Virus record (IMG/VR): IMGVR_UViG_3300047171_000144
Coordinates: 1-26,795 of that record
Strand: one strand, 5' to 3'
Source of the DNA: a virus
DNA length: 26,795 nucleotides
Shown here: positions 22,333-26,795 of the stretch, piece by piece
Position numbering within the stretch: position 1 is the stretch's first letter
Layout: each line of letters starts with the position of its first letter
Made by a program: the position numbers and the translations under genes
The notes under the pieces: model-generated
Database searches by the model: none
The model's input: the letters and a program-made list of their open reading frames with translations, nothing else
What the model was told of the DNA's origin: nothing

Positions 22333-23723
22333 GGAATGTCCCGGTCAATCGCATCAAGCTCGGCTTCGACGTCAGCCACCCCATTGGCGCTGGCGAGCGA
22401 TTTCACCGCCGCCGCGCGCGAAATCTGCCCGGCATTCGCCAGCATCGAAATCGCCTGCGCTTCCTTCATCCGATCATCCGCCGACAGCGGATACCAGCGC
22501 GGCCACCGCAACGAAATTTTTATCCCCTCCTCGAGCGGCGGAATGTCCTGCCCAAAGACTTTCAAGGGAAAAACATTCGACGCCCGCACGACCATCTTCA
22601 TCAGGGCCAGCAGCCCGCCATCGCCATATGAAATTCGCAGATTATCCGCGAGCCAGATCAAGCCCTGGTTCATCAGCTCAAGCGCCCGCCCGGACTGCGC
22701 CGCAGTCAGCCGGTCCGCATTCGCCCGGTTGCCATGCACCGCTTCAAGCGCGAGTTCCCGCAACGTCCGCACATAATTGATGACGGCGTCGCAGGCGGTC
22801 CCGCCAATCTCCAGCAGCTTGGCGTCGCCTTTCTCGGAAACCACCAAGGCGTTTCCGGCACCTTTGACGATCCGGGAATCGCCGACCGCCGGCTCCTTGA
22901 TCAGCAATGTCGGATCCGAACTGTATTTCAGCCCCCGCCCGGCCTGGCTGAGCTGGTAGTCGATCTCGATGCCCGTCTCGATCGCGGCGCGGAACGTGCA
23001 GGCGCCATCAATGCCATCGCCGCCCGGTAGATTTTTGATCCAGACGATCGGTACGAACCCGAGGCCATGCGTCACCGTCCGCGCGATGTCGATCACCGGC
23101 GCCGCGGCCGCGTCATTGACGGCCCATGGCAGGAACCACGTCTCGGTGTCGGCATCCCAGGAACGCTGAAACCAATAAACACTTGCCGGATCGACATCCA
23201 GATAGCCCTGCCCCGCGAGATCGGCCCCTTTGACCTTGTACGCCTCGGTCACCCGGCACAGCGTATCCGGCGCATTCACATCCCATTGCGGCGTCAGATA
23301 CTGGCTATCGAGGCTCGCGAAAAACACCCGGTTCCGCAGCACCCGCATGAGGATCGCAACCGACCCGACCGATCCGCGGATCGCCGCATCGATCATCGTC
23401 TCGTTCAACCGCGTCTCGGCAATCACATCCGACAGAACGCCGGCAAGCCCCGCATCCTGGCAGTCCAGGCGCGGAAAATGCGCGTTGCTGAACAGCAGAG
23501 CCACCGAATCTTCAACCACCACGCGGCAGAGCCCGTAGCGCACCGAAGGCCGCCGCATCCGCAACGGCACATACTCGCCGGCGCCATTGCGCTCCTCATG
23601 GAACTGATAAGGCAGGTTATCGTAAATCGTCCCGTCCAGCACGCGGCGCAAAATATCCAGCCGCCGCGACCTCGCCGGCATGTCGCCATCCAGCGGGATC
23701 GTGTCACAGATCGTCTCAAACAT
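22329..23723 (-). CDS. Phage portal protein (SPP1 gp6-like type)
   Basis: 464 residues, in the range expected for portals, and directly downstream of terL. A GAGG ribosome site lies about 10 nt before the ATG. Portals form the dodecameric ring at the capsid vertex through which DNA enters and to which the tail connects. The sequence shows the usual mixed alpha/beta make-up, an early RYGLCRVVVEDSVALLFS segment, a central YQLSQAGRGLKYSSDPTLL region, and a C-terminal helical part with RWPRWYPLSADDRMKEAQAI, which fits the portal crown. Assignment rests on position, length and remembered resemblance to gp6-like portals. The stop overlaps the next start as ATGA, so the two are translationally coupled. 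Confidence 0.78.
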   Translation of the reverse strand: MFETICDTIPLDGDMPARSRRLDILRRVLDGTIYDNLPYQFHEERNGAGEYVPLRMRRPSVRYGLCRVVVEDSVALLFSNAHFPRLDCQDAGLAGVLSDVIAETRLNETMIDAAIRGSVGSVAILMRVLRNRVFFASLDSQYLTPQWDVNAPDTLCRVTEAYKVKGADLAGQGYLDVDPASVYWFQRSWDADTETWFLPWAVNDAAAAPVIDIARTVTHGLGFVPIVWIKNLPGGDGIDGACTFRAAIETGIEIDYQLSQAGRGLKYSSDPTLLIKEPAVGDSRIVKGAGNALVVSEKGDAKLLEIGGTACDAVINYVRTLRELALEAVHGNRANADRLTAAQSGRALELMNQGLIWLADNLRISYGDGGLLALMKMVVRASNVFPLKVFGQDIPPLEEGIKISLRWPRWYPLSADDRMKEAQAISMLANAGQISRAAAVKSLASANGVADVEAELDAIDRDIP

Positions 23724-23732
23724 CGTACATCC

Positions 23733-25073
23733 TCAGCGGGCCATCAGCGGAATGTTTTTCCGATGCGCGGCCGTCTCCGGTTGAACGACAAGCATGTTCA
23801 CCGCCCGCGAAAACGCATCCACCTGGTCATCCTTCGGCGAGTCCGGAAACGCCTCCAACTCCCGTAGAAAATTCTCATTCCAGGGTGCCGCCAGCAACGC
23901 CACATTGCCGCGGTCGATCTGCGCCGCCGCCGGCATCGCCCGCACCGTTTTCGCGCCGGTCTCCGGCGTCGCCTCGATGTGATAGCCGGCCAATTGCCGC
24001 TTCAGATAATTTACTTGCGCCGCCCCCTCCTGCCCGGGATCGCGCGGCAGCCCAATGATCGTCTGCGGGCCATCCTGCACTGCCATCTCCGCAATCTTGC
24101 CTTCCACCTCGCCGGCGGTCCCGCGCAGCCGCACCACATCCAGAACCACCAGCGCGTCCTCCGCCGTCAGCCCAAGCTTCAGGCCGACCGTATAATCCGG
24201 GTCACGGCCCGGCGCCGGCACGCTTGCCGCCAAATCCCAGGCCCGCACCGTCCTGATCACCGCCATCGCCATCGGCAATACCGCAATTTTCTTCACGTTG
24301 AATAACGCGCTTTCCGGCGGCCGCGGCGACTGTTGATACATCGCGGCGAAACTGCGCTCGCCGGTCTCAGCCCGGATGCGCGCCAGTGCCTCCGCATCCT
24401 GCCATTCCGGCCAGAGCGGCTCGCCCGGCGCCCGGCCCAGCGGGTCCATCGCCTCCGCCAGCGCCGGCAGCCGCAAAACGTTCCAATGGCTGTCCTGCCG
24501 CAACAGCCGCCCCGCCAGGTCATCCTCATGCCAGCGGGTCATGATGAACACGATCCGCCCCCGCGGCCGCAACCGCGCCGTCAACTCCGCCCGGTACCAA
24601 TCGTACAAGGCATCCCGAAATACCGGGCTTTCCGCCTCGGCCCAGGATTTCACCGGATCGTCGATCAAAATCAGATCGGCCCGCCGTCCGGTAATCGGCC
24701 CCCGCACCCCGGCCGCAAAATACAGGCTGCCATTCTCCAGCCGGAACTGCCCCGCCGCCCGGCTTTCCTTGCCCAAGGTCAGACCCAGCGTCTCACCCTG
24801 CTCCAGGATCAGGCGTCGTAATTGCCGGCCAAAATGATTCGCCAGCGACGCCGTATGCGCCGTCGCGATAATCTGGCTGCCCGGATGCCGGCCGAAAAAA
24901 TACGCCGGAAACAGAACCGAGCCATATGTCGACTTCGCCGACCCGGGCGGCATCTGCACCATCAGCCGGTCGCAGCGCCCCGCCGCGACATCCTCGAGCC
25001 GCTCAATGAGAAGCCGATGGTGCCGCGCCGGCGTTTGCAAATAGGCCCGCAACACATCCTCGGCGAACCCCAA
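23733..25073 (-). CDS. terL: Phage terminase large subunit (TerL)
   Basis: This is the ATPase-nuclease motor that pumps DNA into the procapsid. From the TTG at 25073 the protein has 446 residues. Walker A is PPGSAKST at about 42-49, Walker B is LILIDD at about 134-139, and the coupling motif is MTRW at about 178-181. The C-terminal RNase H-like nuclease shows Asp in RAWDLA (280), LDVV (312) and DDQVDAFSR (416-419). The frame is open upstream to a TAG at 25113-25115 and reads sensible terminase-like residues (PAQPGLLGFAED) before the TTG, but with no ATG or GTG. The native N-terminus therefore seems shortened or altered. The TTG has only a weak ribosome site. The portal gene follows after 9 nt. 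Confidence 0.93.
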   Translation of the reverse strand: MGFAEDVLRAYLQTPARHHRLLIERLEDVAAGRCDRLMVQMPPGSAKSTYGSVLFPAYFFGRHPGSQIIATAHTASLANHFGRQLRRLILEQGETLGLTLGKESRAAGQFRLENGSLYFAAGVRGPITGRRADLILIDDPVKSWAEAESPVFRDALYDWYRAELTARLRPRGRIVFIMTRWHEDDLAGRLLRQDSHWNVLRLPALAEAMDPLGRAPGEPLWPEWQDAEALARIRAETGERSFAAMYQQSPRPPESALFNVKKIAVLPMAMAVIRTVRAWDLAASVPAPGRDPDYTVGLKLGLTAEDALVVLDVVRLRGTAGEVEGKIAEMAVQDGPQTIIGLPRDPGQEGAAQVNYLKRQLAGYHIEATPETGAKTVRAMPAAAQIDRGNVALLAAPWNENFLRELEAFPDSPKDDQVDAFSRAVNMLVVQPETAAHRKNIPLMAR

Positions 25074-25144
25074 TAATCCAGGTTGCGCCGGCAGGATGAT
25101 GAAGCAAACTCGCTATGCGCGTGGGAAGAACCAGTGTGCCGAAA

Positions 25145-25174
25145 CATATAGTCCAAACTGGGGAAACTGTGCAA
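25145..25174 (-). promoter_or_regulatory. Weak sigma70-like promoter candidate ahead of the late (packaging-tail) operon
   Basis: The AT-rich stretch 25141-25235 precedes the terminase. Read on the minus strand, TTGCAC (25169-25174) and TATATG (25145-25150) are 18 nt apart. Each hexamer is only a partial match to consensus. The position is right for a promoter serving the long single-strand gene block that runs from here to the left edge, but the evidence is thin. Confidence 0.25.
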
Positions 25175-25235
25175 GAGAAAATAACTAGTAGTCAGGATAA
25201 ATAAAATAATCGGTGCATTTCAGGTTATGTAAGAA

Positions 25236-25366
25236 GGAAGTAAGCGCTTCTTTTTTTTAAAAAAAGAAGCAAAAAACTTTTGTTAGTCTGGGCTACGGGC
25301 GCGTCCCCAGCACGGCATCGTTGGCAAACGTTTTTGGTTCTTTTTTCAAAAAAGAACCGCTTGCTT
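25236..25366. repeat. Inverted-repeat intergenic element (copy 2), two facing palindromic arms
   Basis: Two A/T-tract palindromes face each other. The left one, at 25246-25270, reads GCTTC, a T8/A7 centre, then GAAGC. The right one, at 25336-25358, reads GGTTC, T6-C-A6, then GAACC, a perfect 11-bp stem. The left arm is followed by GCAAAAAACTTTTGTTAGTC (25269-25288), which is closely matched at 5603-5622. The right arm carries the inverted counterpart (CAAACGTTTTTGG). It lies just past the stop of the outer-membrane gene. Because no T-run follows the stems in the direction of transcription, it is not a standard intrinsic terminator. It resembles a short non-coding mobile or REP-like element. 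Confidence 0.65.
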
Positions 25367-25385
25367 ATTGCGGTTTCATCACCGT

Positions 25386-26180
25386 CTAGAACCCATAGGC
25401 GAGCCCAAACATCGAATTGACCTGCAGCGTCGAACTGAACGGCGACAGCGCCCTCGCCCCGCCGGGCTGCGATGCGGCGTCGTCGTAATGCGTGACCCCG
25501 ACGCCCGCAAAAACATGCCAGGTCCGGCTCAACCGGTAATCCGCATCCAGCGACACGCGCTCTTCGGTCGTGGTGCCGAACCGCGCGTTAAAATTCTCCG
25601 ACGGCGCTGAGCCCGATCCGATGACCGCGAATCCTTCCGCCGCGATGCTCAAGACCAAAGCGGGACTGGCGGTCACATCCAGCCGCAAGCCGCCGCCGGC
25701 CAGTTCCGCCAGGTCGTAGTCGCGGCCCCCCATCGGTCCGCTTTCATGCCGGGACCAGGTTTGATAGCCACCGGCAATGTAAGGGATCAATTCCTGGCCG
25801 CCGCCGATCGGCGTGCCGGCGCCCAGCCGCACGATCACGGTGTTGTAATACGCGGCATCCGCGCCTTGCGATGATTGACCGTTATAGGAATGATCAAGCG
25901 GGGCCGCCGAAAAATCGTACCCAACCTCGGTGTACAGATCCGGCCAGATCGTGCTTGGCAGAACAGAGGTCGTCAGCGCGCTGACACCCGCGGTCACACC
26001 GAACAGCCCGCCCGCCTGGTTGTCCCGCGGCACCGCATTGTCTTCAAAATTGCCATACCCGGCCGTCACCCCCAGCCGCACCGAGGTCTCGGCCGCGGCG
26101 ATCGACGGGTCAGCCGCGCGGGCTAGCGACGGGCAAGACGCTGCCAGACCGGACAATAATAGAGCGACGAGGCAGCGCAT
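25386..26180 (-). CDS. Outer-membrane beta-barrel protein, probable prophage cargo (moron)
   Basis: 264 residues. The N-terminus is a classic Sec signal peptide: MRCLV, a hydrophobic LLLSGLAA core, and a likely signal peptidase I site after SLARA, about residue 22. The mature part has alternating-residue strands rich in aromatic and Gly residues (for example SVRLGVTAGYGNF, LYTEVGYDF, ELIPYIAGGYQTW, TWHVFAGVGVTHY), and the chain ends in YGF. A terminal Phe after alternating hydrophobics is the BAM-recognised signature of outer-membrane barrels. It is not a virion gene, sits between the DUF6362-like gene and the terminase, has AT-rich flanks, and is followed by a palindromic repeat element. This is the usual setting of a moron expressed in the lysogen. 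Surface roles such as receptor masking, adhesion or superinfection exclusion are possible, but nothing in the sequence picks one. I do not recognise a named family. Confidence 0.75.
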   Translation of the reverse strand: MRCLVALLLSGLAASCPSLARAADPSIAAAETSVRLGVTAGYGNFEDNAVPRDNQAGGLFGVTAGVSALTTSVLPSTIWPDLYTEVGYDFSAAPLDHSYNGQSSQGADAAYYNTVIVRLGAGTPIGGGQELIPYIAGGYQTWSRHESGPMGGRDYDLAELAGGGLRLDVTASPALVLSIAAEGFAVIGSGSAPSENFNARFGTTTEERVSLDADYRLSRTWHVFAGVGVTHYDDAASQPGGARALSPFSSTLQVNSMFGLAYGF

Positions 26181-26321
26181 TCGGCCACACAGACACCTTA
26201 AAGTAGCAAAAAGCTGAAAATATTTCCATTTTTTGTAACAAAAGGATAGGTTGTTGCAAATAGCAAAAATGTCACACTCAGGAACAAACCAGTCTTAGCC
26301 GGCGTGTCAACATGTGAGACG
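26181..26321 (-). promoter_or_regulatory. AT-rich leader upstream of the outer-membrane gene, candidate promoter
   Basis: This 141-bp gap is conspicuously A/T rich compared with the GC-rich genes on both sides. On the minus strand it holds a perfect TTGACA hexamer at 26305-26310, but without a convincing -10 at the right distance. A second pair is TTGCAA followed 16 nt later by TACAAA, closer to the outer-membrane start codon. Either could drive independent expression of the cargo gene from the lysogen. This is pattern reading only, and no start site is known. Confidence 0.3.
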
Positions 26322-26795
26322 TCACCGCGCCATCGCTACGGCGTCGCGTGACCGCAGCCCCCGCTCCAGCAAGCCGATCCCCTCGCCGTGCCAACGCTGC
26401 ACCGATTTATGATCTGCCCCCAAAACCGCGCCCAGCCGCCGCCAGGGGAAAAGATGCCGGCCGGTCAAGGGATGCACCAGCGCCCGCGCGCCTAGAATAC
26501 GCCGCAACACATATTTCGGTTGCGGGATCAGCCCAAGCCATTGGAACGCCTCGTCCATCGCGGTGATCGCGGCCGCATCCGGCGCCGGCGCCCGCACCGG
26601 TTCCGCCGCCCAACCATAGGCTTCTAACGCGGTGTGAACGATGTCGAATCGCATCTGCCGCATCCGCGTCGAATACCCGGTGCCCGGCATCGCCAGAAGC
26701 GTGGCGCCGGCCGCCTCCAGCCGCAGAACTATGTCCTCGGCATTCAGGCGCGTCGCGCCGCCCGCATACGGCAACCGGCATTTCTCATTGCGCAT
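26322..26795 (-). CDS. DUF6362-like phage protein with C-terminal HTH, possibly 5'-truncated by the window edge
   Basis: 157 codons, with an ATG exactly at the last base of the window, so the true start may lie upstream outside it. The middle part (DIVHTALEAYGW around residues 51-62, then a Pro/Ala-rich stretch and AITAMDEAFQWL) matches my memory of DUF6362 proteins found just upstream of terminase genes in alphaproteobacterial prophages. Residues about 115-140 (PWRRLGAVLGADHKSVQRW) read as a helix-turn-helix, suggesting DNA binding. Its place ahead of the terminase would fit a small-terminase or late-regulator role, but that is inference. The stop at 26322 is followed by about 140 bp of AT-rich DNA before the outer-membrane gene. 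Confidence 0.6.
   Translation of the reverse strand: MRNEKCRLPYAGGATRLNAEDIVLRLEAAGATLLAMPGTGYSTRMRQMRFDIVHTALEAYGWAAEPVRAPAPDAAAITAMDEAFQWLGLIPQPKYVLRRILGARALVHPLTGRHLFPWRRLGAVLGADHKSVQRWHGEGIGLLERGLRSRDAVAMAR

Noticed and set aside
25246-25358. Palindromes as Rho-independent terminators of the outer-membrane gene.
   Set aside because: The stems are A/T rich and are not followed by a T-run in the direction of transcription. The pair-wise layout and copies elsewhere fit a repeat element better.
1-26795. CRISPR array, tRNA, rRNA, attachment sites, or integrase.
   Set aside because: No regularly spaced repeats or tRNA-like cloverleaf were seen, and no recombinase gene is in the window, so the prophage ends must lie outside.

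Overview
The window is almost entirely one prophage (or a phage genome segment) with a contractile, P2/Mu-type tail. Every supported gene lies on the minus strand, so the operon reads from high to low coordinates. The GC content is high, the proteins are rich in Ala, Gly and Asp, and A/T-tract palindromic repeats sit between some genes. Together with my memory of similar modules, this suggests an alphaproteobacterial host, most likely Acetobacteraceae. No taxonomic marker gene is present, so the host is an inference.

Layout in the direction of transcription: (1) 26795-25386 holds a DUF6362-like small DNA-binding-type protein and an outer-membrane beta-barrel protein with its own signal peptide and AT-rich flanks, which looks like a moron (cargo) gene. 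(2) 25073-19158 is the packaging and head module: large terminase, portal, scaffold-like protein, major capsid protein, a small decoration-type protein and head-tail connectors. (3) 19158-15713 holds a tail-completion protein, a 46-residue ORF, the tail sheath, the tail tube, and a tail assembly chaperone with a textbook -1 slippery heptamer (GGGAAAC directly before the stop), which I read as a programmed frameshift. (4) 15712-14595 is where a tape measure gene belongs, but there is no intact tape measure ORF, only about 1.1 kb of poorly coding, partly AT-richer sequence with one palindromic repeat and a 75-codon tail-like ORF. (5) 14590-10044 is the baseplate set in P2 order: U-like, X/LysM, D-like hub, V spike, W/gp25, J and I. 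(6) 10034-1229 is a 9-kb adhesin region with a glycine-rich fibre, a small fibre-associated protein, a beta-helix tailspike, a collagen-like/Ig-like fibre and a LamG-SGNH esterase. (7) 1219-1 is the lysis end: an XhlA-like coiled-coil/membrane protein, a GH108 endolysin and a small Ala-rich protein.

Two of the five adhesin-region genes carry an extra base in a 5-nt homopolymer, and clear homologous reading continues in the neighbouring frame. This is decay, sequencing error, or on/off switching of host-recognition proteins. With the missing tape measure and an apparently shortened terminase N-terminus, it suggests a defective or domesticated prophage, although most structural genes are intact.

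The items most worth a second look are the tape-measure gap, the chaperone frameshift, the paired homopolymer frameshifts, the multi-enzyme receptor-binding set, the outer-membrane cargo gene, and a family of about 130-150 bp inverted-repeat elements at 5557-5707 and 25236-25366 with a half copy at 15648-15698.
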